Shown here: in pieces, positions 8,663-17,100 of the stretch
Numbering within the stretch: the stretch's first letter is position 1
How the letters are laid out: the number at the start of each line of letters is the position of its first letter
Assembly: GCF_003610535.1 (NCBI RefSeq)
Contig: NZ_RAPN01000001.1
Span: 2,591,320-2,655,319, forward strand
Direction: 5' to 3'
Length of the DNA stretch: 64,000 nucleotides
Source of the DNA: Mangrovibacterium diazotrophicum
GTDB taxonomy: Bacteria; Bacteroidota; Bacteroidia; Bacteroidales; Prolixibacteraceae
Notes under the pieces: generated by a model
Seen by the model: only the letters and a program-made list of their open reading frames with translations
Told to the model about the DNA's origin: nothing
The model's database searches: none
Program-made: the position numbers and the translations under genes

Positions 8663-9769
8663 TTAATCAAACGAAATAGCAGCAGCAATCTTCTCCCACA
8701 TACCAAAGTGCAGTTGAACGGGAACCAATGCGTCGTTGGGAGCTTCCCCCATCCGGATAACAACCAGGTTCTGACTGGGAACGACGTCGATAAACTGGCC
8801 GTTTTTACCCAAGGCCGCGAATAAGTCGGCTGGTGCAGCAGGAGCGATCGACGTGCTGATTGGTATTGTCAAACCCGGCAGGATCACCGAGCTTTTGCCA
8901 TTGAGCCAGGTGAGGTAGCCATACGACAAATTCAAATCCTGCGAGGTATTGGTCATCTCCGAAAAGTAGCCCTGATCCGAAAGTAAAGTCGTTTGATCCC
9001 AGGTTCCTTTATTCAGCAGCAACAGGCCAAAGCGAGCTGCATCGCGAGCCGTGCTGTAATACACGTTGTTGTCGCCGGTTTGCAGCCAAATGCCATTCAT
9101 ACCGGTAGCAGCTTCCACTTCATTGTCGGTAAACGCATTGTAACTGATGCCCGCGGCAGCACTCACCACCTGTTCAATCAGCGTGTAAGCGGCGTTGTGG
9201 TAAAACCATTGTGTTCCCGCGTCGGCTTTGTACAACAGACAAGCCGGGTCGGTACAATCCAAATTATCGACCTCGTAATCCAGTCCGGTTGTCATTGTCA
9301 GCTGATGACGAATCGTAATCAGATCTTCCTTTTCCTGCGACGCGCTGGTCCAGCCTTCTCCCAAATAGTCGGAGGTTTTATCGTCGATGTCCAACAATCC
9401 TTTTTGTTGCGCAATTCCGCACAGAAAGGCCGTCAGCGTTTTTCCGGCCGAAGCCCAATACCAGATTGAAGAGGCATCGAAGTCACCGCTGTTTGTAATG
9501 GTCGATCCCCAATACTTTTCCACAGCAATTTTCCCGTTTTGCAGAATGATAAAGGCTCGGGTATTTTCGTCCTCCAGGTAAGTGTAAAGTTCGTCCAGCG
9601 CAGCTTCATCCCACCCTTGCTCTGCAGGTGTAGTTGTTTCCCATGTTGTCGAAGGTATCGGTGGAAAATATAAATCTGAGTTTTCTGCTTCGGGCGTATC
9701 GTCCGAGTTTTTACCGCATGAAACAGTGATCAGCAGTGCAAAAACAAAAAGTAAGCGCTTCATAGTCAT
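8663..9769 (-). CDS. serine hydrolase lipoprotein (class C beta-lactamase / PBP fold)
   Basis: A 368-residue protein with a lipoprotein signal (hydrophobic stretch ending TVSCGK, lipid-attachment Cys near residue 19). The beta-lactamase-family SxxK motif is seen as SAGK in WYWASAGKTLTAF near residues 107-119, and the YxN motif as YHN near 190-192. Family members include D-aminopeptidases, esterases and penicillin-binding-type peptidases; a genuine antibiotic-degrading role is not implied. It would sit in the outer or inner membrane facing the periplasm. ATG codons at 9769 and 9763 are both possible starts. Confidence 0.88.
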   Translation of the reverse strand: MTMKRLLFVFALLITVSCGKNSDDTPEAENSDLYFPPIPSTTWETTTPAEQGWDEAALDELYTYLEDENTRAFIILQNGKIAVEKYWGSTITNSGDFDASSIWYWASAGKTLTAFLCGIAQQKGLLDIDDKTSDYLGEGWTSASQEKEDLITIRHQLTMTTGLDYEVDNLDCTDPACLLYKADAGTQWFYHNAAYTLIEQVVSAAAGISYNAFTDNEVEAATGMNGIWLQTGDNNVYYSTARDAARFGLLLLNKGTWDQTTLLSDQGYFSEMTNTSQDLNLSYGYLTWLNGKSSVILPGLTIPISTSIAPAAPADLFAALGKNGQFIDVVPSQNLVVIRMGEAPNDALVPVQLHFGMWEKIAAAISFD

Positions 9770-9793
9770 TCCGTTTAGTTGCCACTAAAATAC

Positions 9794-9820
9794 AAAAAAG
9801 AGGCATTGAGCCTCTCTTTT
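9794..9820 (-). terminator. intrinsic terminator hairpin between purT and the serine hydrolase gene
   Basis: A GAGGC/GCCTC stem with five-base loop is flanked by an A-rich run on the left, which reads as a T-tract on the minus strand. It would end transcripts arriving from purT before the serine hydrolase gene begins. Confidence 0.6.
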
Positions 9821-9849
9821 GTCATATCGGGTTGAAATTGACGTTTATC

Positions 9850-9975
9850 ATTATGAGTCGCAAGTTGAAAGCTACAAGTATTGTCATTCAATCGTCATTT
9901 ATTGTCAATCAGTAGTCATTTGTTGTAGAAAGCCCTTCATCCTGAGACTGAACACTGAGACTGAATACCGAACAC
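9850..9975. repeat. heptad-period repeat region downstream of purT
   Basis: Three word families follow each other: AGTCGCA/AGTTGAA-type near 9855-9885, TCATTTn/TCAnTnn-type near 9886-9930, and ACTGAnn-type near 9943-9974. On the minus strand the last block reads AGTGTTC and AGTCTC words, the same words found after lipA and queC. It begins at the purT stop codon. Confidence 0.6.
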
Positions 9976-11145
9976 TTATTGTGCTTTTACTTCCACCTTA
10001 TCGGCCAGTTCGCGGGCTTCTTGTTGCAGTTGAAGTACATCGGCACCCAATTCAGCGTTCAGCACTACAACGCCCATCCGGCGATATTCGCGTGCGGCTT
10101 CCTTGCCAAACAAACGGAAATCGGCACGTGGGTTTTGGCACACCACATCCCAACCGGTGTAACTTGGGTTGATGGTTTCGATCCCCGACAGCACAACAGC
10201 GCTTGCACCTGCTTTTTCCTGACGAATTTCCGGAATCGGTAAGCCCAGCACGGCACGGCAATGCAATTCAAATTCATTCAGGTTTTGTGTTCCGCCCAAG
10301 GTCACCATACCCGTGTCGTGCGGACGCGGCGAAAGCTCACTGAACACGACGCCTTCCTTGGTGATGAAAAATTCTACTCCCCAGATTCCTGCACCGCCAA
10401 GTGCTTTGGTAACTTTTGCTGCCATCTCCTGCGCGTCTTCCTCAAATCCTTCGGGTAACACAACCGGCTGCCAGCTTTCCTGGTAGTCGCCGCGTTCCTG
10501 GCGGTGGCCAATCGGTTTGCAGAACAGTGTTTCTCCATTTTGCTGAGTTACCGTCAACAAAGTGATTTCACTCAAAAACGGCACGAAAGCTTCAACGATC
10601 ACTTCACCTGCGTCGCCGCGACCTTTCTCTGCAGCGATCTTCCAGGCTTTCTCAATATCTTCTTCTGTTTTAATCGTCGACTGCCCTTTACCTGACGATG
10701 ACATCAACGGCTTCACCACGCAAGGAATCCCCACTTCCCCAACGGCAGCTTTCAGCTCATCAAATGTTTTGGCATACCGGTAGTTCGCTGTCTTCAGTCC
10801 CAACTCTTTAGCAGCCAAGTCGCGAATGGCTTTGCGATTCATCGTAAAATTAGCTGCCTTGGCTGACGGCACCACGCGGATTCCGGCTTTCTCGTAGTCG
10901 TAAAAGCGCTCGGTTCGGATGGCTTCAATCTCCGGAACAATCAAATCCGGTTGATGCTTTTCAACAATCCGATCCAACTCGGCGCCGTCAAGCATATTAA
11001 TCACTTCGCATCCATCAGCCACCTGCATGGCCGGAGCGCCGGCATAACTATCGACTGCAATTACTGTTTGCCCCCAACGCTGTGCAGCAATTACAAACTC
11101 TTTTCCTAATTCGCCGGAACCCAGCAACATAATTTTCTTTTGCAT
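9976..11145 (-). CDS. purT: formate-dependent phosphoribosylglycinamide formyltransferase
   Basis: ATP-grasp enzyme that formylates GAR with free formate in purine synthesis. From the start at 11145 it has 389 residues, normal for PurT. Seen are the N-terminal [19 protein letters not shown], the adenine-pocket [14 protein letters not shown] near residues 145-158, and the C-terminal [16 protein letters not shown] near 284-299, all typical of PurT. The ATG at 11145 is chosen over an in-frame ATG at 11214 because it has an AAAGGG ribosome-binding site and because the TAACTTTG promoter element lies at 11175-11182, between the two. It stands alone on its transcript. Confidence 0.96.
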   Translation of the reverse strand: MQKKIMLLGSGELGKEFVIAAQRWGQTVIAVDSYAGAPAMQVADGCEVINMLDGAELDRIVEKHQPDLIVPEIEAIRTERFYDYEKAGIRVVPSAKAANFTMNRKAIRDLAAKELGLKTANYRYAKTFDELKAAVGEVGIPCVVKPLMSSSGKGQSTIKTEEDIEKAWKIAAEKGRGDAGEVIVEAFVPFLSEITLLTVTQQNGETLFCKPIGHRQERGDYQESWQPVVLPEGFEEDAQEMAAKVTKALGGAGIWGVEFFITKEGVVFSELSPRPHDTGMVTLGGTQNLNEFELHCRAVLGLPIPEIRQEKAGASAVVLSGIETINPSYTGWDVVCQNPRADFRLFGKEAAREYRRMGVVVLNAELGADVLQLQQEARELADKVEVKAQ

Positions 11146-11174
11146 ACCCTTTTTGATCTTTTTTTTGAAAGGCA

Positions 11175-11182
11175 CAAAGTTA
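11175..11182 (-). promoter_or_regulatory. -7 promoter element of purT
   Basis: Minus-strand TAACTTTG matches the Bacteroidota TAnnTTTG element exactly. Its position, 30 bases from the ATG at 11145, fixes that ATG as the likely start. Confidence 0.6.
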
Positions 11183-11392
11183 AGATTTTCCCTCACATAT
11201 GGCCGGTTCCTCAACCGATGGCTGGACTAAAAAATATAGCGTTCTTCTTTCCACATTCCATCCCCGGGTGCACCCGAAAAGTATAGTTGATAAAATCAAC
11301 CAATATTATTTAAACATTAATCTCGTACCCGATGTCACACCACCGTAATTCCTGATTTTCTAACTTCGCTGTCAGAAACAGAAAACAACTCT

Positions 11393-12211
11393 ATGAAAAC
11401 AATTAATTACCATCTCCGGAGGGGACTGGTCTGTTGTACCATACTCCTACTTCTCAGCTCCTGTGAGCTTTTCGAGTACCATCCGTACGATACCCAAAAC
11501 TTTAGCGCAACCGACGTAAATGCCACTAATATTGCAGAAATTGAGCTGCAGAACAATCATTCGGACACGCTCCACTTTGTCTTCACCGGGGATACGCAAC
11601 GCTATTACGATGAGACCGAAGAATTCGTTGATAATGTCAACAAACGAGATGATATTGACTTCGTTATTCACGGAGGTGACATAACCGACTTTGGTCTCAG
11701 TAAAGAATACAAGTGGATGTACGACATTCTCAACAAGCTTGATGTTCCCTTCGTAACTGTCATCGGAAACCACGATGTTTTGGGACATGGCAAAGATGTC
11801 TACCTGGAAGTTTTCGGCGACTATAATTTCTCTTTTATCTCACACCGCACACGTTTCATTTGCCTAAACACCAACGCGCTCGAATTCGATTACGCAACAG
11901 CTGTTCCTGACTTCGATTACATGTCCGGTTTTCTGAACGACTCAGCTGATGTTGACCAGACTATCGTCGTCATGCATGCCCCTCCTAACAGCACCGAATT
12001 CAATAACAATGCTTCCCCGATGTTCAATTACATTATCGAACGTTACAAGAATGTGAGGTTTTGCATACACGGTCACAACCACAAGTTCGAAATAAACGAC
12101 TTTTTTGACAACGGCATTCTGTATTATGGCTGTGAAGACATTTCGCGAAGAAGCTACCTGGTCTTCACCGTCACCCCCGACTCTTACAGCTACACTCTTG
12201 AACAATTTTAA
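11393..12211 (+). CDS. metallophosphoesterase lipoprotein
   Basis: A 272-residue calcineurin-like phosphoesterase. It has a lipoprotein signal (ILLLLSSCE, lipid-attachment Cys near residue 27) and the five family motifs in order: FTGDTQ near 64, HGGDITDFG near 84, VIGNHDV near 123, VMHAP near 193, and HGHNH near 225. The metal-binding Asp, Asn and His residues are all present. Natural substrate is unknown; the fold hydrolyses phosphomonoesters, diesters or nucleotides. It would face the periplasm or cell surface. The next gene starts 13 bases later and encodes a secreted protein, so the pair may work together at the envelope. Confidence 0.9.
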   Translation: MKTINYHLRRGLVCCTILLLLSSCELFEYHPYDTQNFSATDVNATNIAEIELQNNHSDTLHFVFTGDTQRYYDETEEFVDNVNKRDDIDFVIHGGDITDFGLSKEYKWMYDILNKLDVPFVTVIGNHDVLGHGKDVYLEVFGDYNFSFISHRTRFICLNTNALEFDYATAVPDFDYMSGFLNDSADVDQTIVVMHAPPNSTEFNNNASPMFNYIIERYKNVRFCIHGHNHKFEINDFFDNGILYYGCEDISRRSYLVFTVTPDSYSYTLEQF

Positions 12212-12223
12212 TCGAGGCCTTTC

Positions 12224-12874
12224 ATGAAAACAACAATAATAACAGTTCTTCTAAGTCTGCTTAGCTTTCATTCAAGTTTTGCCGAAAACATTCAGGAATA
12301 TTTTGACCGGGAAAACCGGAAAACGCAAAAAGAAGAACGCATCAGAAACCGATGGGCAAGCCTCATTCCAAAACAAAACAAGTTACAGTTCGCTGGTTCG
12401 ATGGGAATGCTGTCCGGCTCATTCGGATGGTACTATGGTAAAAAGAACCAGTGGGAAACAGACCTTTTTTTAGGATTTATTCCTAAAATGAACCGTCAGG
12501 ACGGACACGTGACAATTACTTTAAAAGAAACATACACACCTTGGCGTATTCAACTGAACGATGATTTCAGTTACGAACCGCTAACAACGGGCTTATATAT
12601 CAACAAAATCTTCGGGGAATACTTTTGGAATAACCTGCCCGAGAGGTATCCGGAGGGCTACTATTTTTGGGCAGTAAACACTCGATTCAACATATTCGTA
12701 GGGCAAGCTGTAACGGTAAAGCTGAACAAGTCGCCGCTTTTCGGGAAGGAACTGTCATTTTACTACGAGTTTAGCACGAACGATCTTTACCTGATCAGTG
12801 CCATTGGCAACCAAAGCATACGCCCCTGGGATATTATCGGTTTATCATTAGGTATTCGGTACCGGGTATTTTAA
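12224..12874 (+). CDS. secreted protein of unknown function, probable small beta-barrel
   Basis: Not recognised as a named family. The 216-residue product starts with a clear signal peptide (IITVLLSLLSFHSSFA, cleavage near residue 20), followed by a charged segment and then alternating hydrophobic/aromatic strands such as SGSFGWYYGKKN and YFWAVNTRFNIFVGQ. It ends in GIRYRVF, a terminal aromatic residue after a strand, which fits an outer-membrane barrel. It lies 13 bases after the phosphoesterase lipoprotein gene on the same strand, and the two are probably co-transcribed. Confidence 0.72.
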   Translation: MKTTIITVLLSLLSFHSSFAENIQEYFDRENRKTQKEERIRNRWASLIPKQNKLQFAGSMGMLSGSFGWYYGKKNQWETDLFLGFIPKMNRQDGHVTITLKETYTPWRIQLNDDFSYEPLTTGLYINKIFGEYFWNNLPERYPEGYYFWAVNTRFNIFVGQAVTVKLNKSPLFGKELSFYYEFSTNDLYLISAIGNQSIRPWDIIGLSLGIRYRVF

Positions 12875-12936
12875 ACGGACTGTTTCAATTGTGCACATTT
12901 ACACCTGTGAAATTTACTTAAAGAGAAGGGGAATGA

Positions 12937-13431
12937 TTATGGATTTGTTCCCTTCCTTTTAATCGGAATCCAAATTTCTTCCTCTGAGTCCGGGTGATTG
13001 TTCCGGTACTTCTCACCCAGGATTTCGAAATGGGGGCGATCATCCAACTCGTAAGCCGAAGCTGGCAACCATTCACCAAAAATCCAGGCGAAAACGCGCG
13101 GAGCATCCGCTGAAGATCCGTTGTAATGGAACACAACGTAAAGTCCGGCGGGTAGAATGATCTTCTCCATTCCTTCGGGAATGAGCGAACTTTCAGACAC
13201 GCAAACAGCTGCCCATTTCTTAAATTCCTGTTCCGGGTGGAAGCTTTCGAAAAACGTCGGAGGATAGATCTGAACAGAATACCGCTCAGCTCCAATTGTA
13301 GCAGCTATTTCATTTCGACGGGACATAAATCGCTGCCACAACTCACCCGTTCGGTTGTTTGCAAACGACATCGTCAAGCCCAGACCGACCAATGTTGTTT
13401 CGGGTAGCATTTCAATTCGGTGCTCCATCAT
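12937..13431 (-). CDS. GyrI-like / AraC effector-binding domain protein
   Basis: A 164-residue stand-alone effector-binding domain. MLPETTLVGLGLTMSF near the N-terminus, the central IPAGLYVVFHYNG-like segment near 96-108 and the C-terminal YEILGEKY...EEIWIPIK pattern are typical of GyrI-like/SOUL-superfamily small-molecule binding domains. No DNA-binding helix-turn-helix is attached. The gene overlaps the end of the upstream M1 peptidase gene by four bases (ATGA type), which indicates translational coupling. Its ligand and reason for being coupled to a peptidase are unknown. Confidence 0.82.
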   Translation of the reverse strand: MMEHRIEMLPETTLVGLGLTMSFANNRTGELWQRFMSRRNEIAATIGAERYSVQIYPPTFFESFHPEQEFKKWAAVCVSESSLIPEGMEKIILPAGLYVVFHYNGSSADAPRVFAWIFGEWLPASAYELDDRPHFEILGEKYRNNHPDSEEEIWIPIKRKGTNP

Positions 13432-15962
13432 ACCGGGTTCTTTTGATCAGGATATGCCCTCAGCAAATGGTCCGCCGCCTGCAGTACTTTCAATTTCAGC
13501 GGTGCCGGGAACTGCGGGTTTGCACGCAAGAAATCACGGACTGCCTCTGCCGCTTCTGCACTGCGATGCCCGCCTAATAGCTGGTTGACCCAGTTGTAGG
13601 GGAAGAAGATGTCGCCCGTCTGCTGGATTTCCGGCAGAAGCTCCAAGGCCGGACGAATGTACTTTTCGCGTCCTTCCGCAAATTCAACACTATTCAGAAG
13701 TCCGAGCGATGTCTGAACCCAAGGTTCGTGCTCCCGGTTTTCCGCTTTTGCAAACGAATTGAAAACACTATCGCGAACAGCCTCATCAGCGGAAACCGCC
13801 GGACGGATAAATTGGAAACGTGCTTTCAGATCCGGGTTATCCAAACGTGCTTCCTGCTCGTCCAAAATTGCATCAGCCTGCTGCGGAATATGTGCCGCTA
13901 AAACCAGAGAAAGGTTGGTAAGCTGTGTCGCCGTTAGCGCATTCGCTTGCAGGTACTGTTTTTTCCATCCGTCGTATAAAGTGGCCATTCCCTTTTCGGA
14001 ACGGAAAACCGATATCGCCGCATTGCAAAGCGCATTTGCGTGATCCGCGTGAATTTTCAATTGCGTTGAAATCAGGCCTTCTATTTTGGATTGCAGTGCT
14101 TCTTGTTGTGCCTCATTTAAGTTGTATTGATAACAAGCCGACAAATACGAGAGCATGCGCTCGTAGAGCACCGCGTCGCTTTCGTTCGGCAAATTATTGA
14201 TGATTGCTTCGGCAAAAGCTACTGGTTCCATGTTTCCTTCCAACATGTTTTCGCGCAAATCGATCCACCCTCCAGCCCGCACCAAAACGTCCGGGACTTC
14301 GGACAAATGTTGACTGAAAAAGTCCTGTGTTTGAGGATCGATCCGGATGAAACCGTACGCTTTCCCGTTTCCGTTTAAGTACAACCACTCTGGCTTGCCC
14401 CCGGTGAAGAGATTCGTAAAACGAATGTCGGCACTATCCAATTCTATTTTTGCCTGGTGCAAGCTATCATTAACTGACCAAACGATTTCAAGCTCTTGCT
14501 GCCAGATTCGGTTTTTTCCGGCCGGGTCCTGCAGCTGAACGAGCAAATCGTCTCCTTCAACAGTAGCCGTCAAGGTAGGGCGGCCAGCTTCTTCAACCCA
14601 CACCTTCGACCATTGGCTTAAACTTCCATCAGTATCCAATATCGAAATGAGTTCGTTCCAACCCGCATTACCGTAACTGTAATCCTTCAAATAGGTCTGC
14701 AATCCTTTTTGCAGCGCGTCTTTCCCGATTCGATCCTCCAGCATACGCATCACCACCGGCGCCTTGTGATAAATAATCGAGCCATACAAGGTACCGGCGT
14801 CCTTTAGGTTTGAGAGCGGCTGCGTTATCGGGTTGGTGCCGCCTGTGCGATCAACCGAATAGGCATCGGCATAGTGCGCCATCAGAAACAACAGATCCTG
14901 GTTGAAATCGGGAAACAAAGGCGAAGTCACTTTATCGGCGATGAAGTTCGCATAAACTTCCTTCAGCCAAACCTCGTCGAACCAAGGCATGGTCACCAAA
15001 TCGCCAAACCACATGTGCGATGTTTCGTGCGCAATCAGGTTTGCGCGGTTTAGTAATTCGCGGGGCGTTGGCTTGCCCTCCAAAAACATGCGCAGGTCGC
15101 TGTAAAGTGTCACTCCGGGATGCTCCATTCCGCCATATTGAAACGAAGGAATAGCGACCAGGTCGTATTTGGCAAACGGGTACGGAATACCCGTGTATGA
15201 CTCAATGCTATCGACTGACAGAAACAACAGGTTGAAAATATCGTCGAGATTATTTTCGAGTTTCGCGGGGCTGTTTTCCCGGTGATACAGGGTATATGCT
15301 CGCCCATTGTGCTCGCGCGAAACCGCTTCAAACTTACCCGCGACAAAAGCAAACAGGTAGGTTGGTAAAGGTTGCGTTTGTGCAAAAACGTGCTTCGTAA
15401 ATTCCCCTTCCGGCTCCGCTTTTTCCTCCGGACCATTACCAACGGCTTTCCAATCGTTCGGCACAGTCAGCTCCAGTGAAAACTTCCCTTTTAAGTTCGG
15501 CTGATCAAAGCAAGGGAAAGCGGTTGACGCGCGATCCGGCACAAACAAGGTGTACAGGTAATCATCGTTTCGATTCAGGGATTGATTTGGAGAGGTAAAC
15601 TGAATCACAATCTTATTCTCTCCTTTTTTCAAATAGCTGGAGTCGACAATTACATGTTGCAATTCCCAGCGAACCGGTATTTTCTCGCCGTTGGCAACCA
15701 CCGAATGCACAATCGCTCCATCGCCTTTAAAATCAAACTGCAAATCCTGACCGACATCGTCCAATTGAAAAGTAGCCTCAACGTTGCCACGAATTTTTTC
15801 TTCCCGCGATGCCGGAATCTGAAACGAAAGTTGATAAAAAAGCTCGTCGATATGCTCATGGCGCCAGTTCGCCAGATCTTCGGAGATTCCCATTTGCACC
15901 GGCATAGGTTGTTGCTGACAGGCCATAGCTAAAAGTAATAAAATGGAGAGGTATCGATACAT
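13428..15962 (-). CDS. M1-family aminopeptidase, lipoprotein
   Basis: A gluzincin-type aminopeptidase of 844 residues from the ATG at 15962. It has a lipoprotein signal (LLLLAMACQQ). The substrate-anchoring GAMEN-like motif appears as YGGMEHPG near residue 280. The zinc site HETSHMWFGDL and the downstream WLKE (HExxH-x18-E) are near residues 316-339. The start at 15962 is preferred over 16055 because a TTTG-N20-TATTTTCG promoter lies at 15987-16018. The protein would trim peptides in the periplasm or on the surface. It is followed by an overlapping GyrI-like gene. Confidence 0.94.
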   Translation of the reverse strand: MYRYLSILLLLAMACQQQPMPVQMGISEDLANWRHEHIDELFYQLSFQIPASREEKIRGNVEATFQLDDVGQDLQFDFKGDGAIVHSVVANGEKIPVRWELQHVIVDSSYLKKGENKIVIQFTSPNQSLNRNDDYLYTLFVPDRASTAFPCFDQPNLKGKFSLELTVPNDWKAVGNGPEEKAEPEGEFTKHVFAQTQPLPTYLFAFVAGKFEAVSREHNGRAYTLYHRENSPAKLENNLDDIFNLLFLSVDSIESYTGIPYPFAKYDLVAIPSFQYGGMEHPGVTLYSDLRMFLEGKPTPRELLNRANLIAHETSHMWFGDLVTMPWFDEVWLKEVYANFIADKVTSPLFPDFNQDLLFLMAHYADAYSVDRTGGTNPITQPLSNLKDAGTLYGSIIYHKAPVVMRMLEDRIGKDALQKGLQTYLKDYSYGNAGWNELISILDTDGSLSQWSKVWVEEAGRPTLTATVEGDDLLVQLQDPAGKNRIWQQELEIVWSVNDSLHQAKIELDSADIRFTNLFTGGKPEWLYLNGNGKAYGFIRIDPQTQDFFSQHLSEVPDVLVRAGGWIDLRENMLEGNMEPVAFAEAIINNLPNESDAVLYERMLSYLSACYQYNLNEAQQEALQSKIEGLISTQLKIHADHANALCNAAISVFRSEKGMATLYDGWKKQYLQANALTATQLTNLSLVLAAHIPQQADAILDEQEARLDNPDLKARFQFIRPAVSADEAVRDSVFNSFAKAENREHEPWVQTSLGLLNSVEFAEGREKYIRPALELLPEIQQTGDIFFPYNWVNQLLGGHRSAEAAEAVRDFLRANPQFPAPLKLKVLQAADHLLRAYPDQKNPV

Positions 15963-15986
15963 GCACGAAGTATTTACTGTTTTGCC

Positions 15987-16018
15987 CGAAAATAGACTGA
16001 CTGGCTTGAATAAACAAA
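15987..16018 (-). promoter_or_regulatory. promoter of the M1 peptidase/GyrI-like pair
   Basis: On the minus strand TTTG (16018-16015) is followed after 20 bases by TATTTTCG (15994-15987), close to the Bacteroidota consensus with one mismatch in the -7 box. Confidence 0.6.
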
Positions 16019-16158
16019 TAATTCCACATGGGAAAATCTGTTTTTCTCCGAACAACCAAAATTGGCGACAAAAAAAGAATGATGCCTCCGAAGAAACACC
16101 ATTCTCGTTCCAAATAACTATACTACTAAACTAACTATTCCCAACCCATTTCATAGGA

Positions 16159-16869
16159 CTAGTGAATTCTTATTTCAACCCCCACGTTCAAATTGAAGCG
16201 TTGGTAAGCATTGTCGTTTACCTCCATAAACGAACGCAGGTAGTGAGTATACCCGGGAGAGAGTGTGAGCCCCAGGTTTTCATTTAAATCGTATTTCATG
16301 ATTGCTGTTAGATTGGCACCGGCAATGCTCTTCGGATAATAGTCTCCCAAAGAAGAAAAGCGGCTTGATGTTTCATCACCATCCGTTTTCAAAGTATTGT
16401 AACTAACCCCCATCGAGTATTCAGTTACCAGGCCCGGAGAGACGAAAATCTTAAACTTCGAATTCAACCCGGCAAGCAAATAGTCCAGGTGAAAATTCAA
16501 TCCAAAATAATTCACTTTGGCGGTTGTGTACTCCATCGTTGTATAACTCGCACTCGACGCGCCAAGCCATTCCTGACCGTAAGCCAGACGGTGATACTGA
16601 AACTCGATGCGCGGACGCAGTCGTTTGGTAACAAGTACACCTGCATCAAAGCTAATATTGTAACGGGGCCCTTTATCTTCAAACGAAAAATCCGAGGTTG
16701 CTACACTTCGAAAAGCATTCACATTGTAATCAACTCCTGAGCTAAGTCCAAGGAAAAAATCACCTACTTTGTAAGTATATTCTGACTTTTCGGTTTCCTG
16801 ATCCTGTGCCATGCTAAACACAGGTAAAAAACACATGAGCAGGAGCGCATTCAAAATTTTCATCTTCAT
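16159..16869 (-). CDS. outer-membrane beta-barrel protein (OmpA-beta/PorT-like)
   Basis: A 236-residue secreted protein with a signal peptide (ILNALLLMCFLPVFSMAQ, cleavage near residue 21). The mature part consists of strands with alternating hydrophobic residues, separated by polar turns, for example FFLGLSSGVDYNVNAF, RPRIEFQYHRLAYG and LGLTLSPGYTHYLRSF. It ends RFNLNVGVEIRIH. This is the outer-membrane protein beta-barrel domain pattern common in Bacteroidota. No ligand can be inferred. Start may be the first or second ATG (16869 or 16863). It appears to be transcribed alone; the 231 bases upstream hold only a weak GC-hairpin near 16990-17012. Confidence 0.8.
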   Translation of the reverse strand: MKMKILNALLLMCFLPVFSMAQDQETEKSEYTYKVGDFFLGLSSGVDYNVNAFRSVATSDFSFEDKGPRYNISFDAGVLVTKRLRPRIEFQYHRLAYGQEWLGASSASYTTMEYTTAKVNYFGLNFHLDYLLAGLNSKFKIFVSPGLVTEYSMGVSYNTLKTDGDETSSRFSSLGDYYPKSIAGANLTAIMKYDLNENLGLTLSPGYTHYLRSFMEVNDNAYQRFNLNVGVEIRIH

Positions 16870-17100
16870 TTTTTTATTAAATTGAATTGTATTCTGTTTA
16901 CCCCTGTATCCCCCGAATACCGGCTCTACCCTACGTTAAAAAGTCTTAATTCCTGGCGTAAATAAATCGAGAAGATATAATACACAAAAGCCGAAGTAGT
17001 TACCCCGGCTCTATCAGATTAAAAAAAATTTTTAGTTCATCTGTTTTTACATGAAAAATGAGTCATTCAACAAGCTGTTGATACCCGATTCTGAACAAGC

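Noticed and set aside
8663-9769. Antibiotic-resistance beta-lactamase
   Set aside because: Only the general serine-hydrolase fold motifs are present; it is a lipoprotein of the broad family and shows no specific class C resistance signature.
16988-17015. Hairpin AGCCG...CGGCT downstream of the 17101 methyltransferase gene
   Set aside because: Short five-base stem, long loop and no proper T-run after it on the minus strand, so not listed as a terminator.
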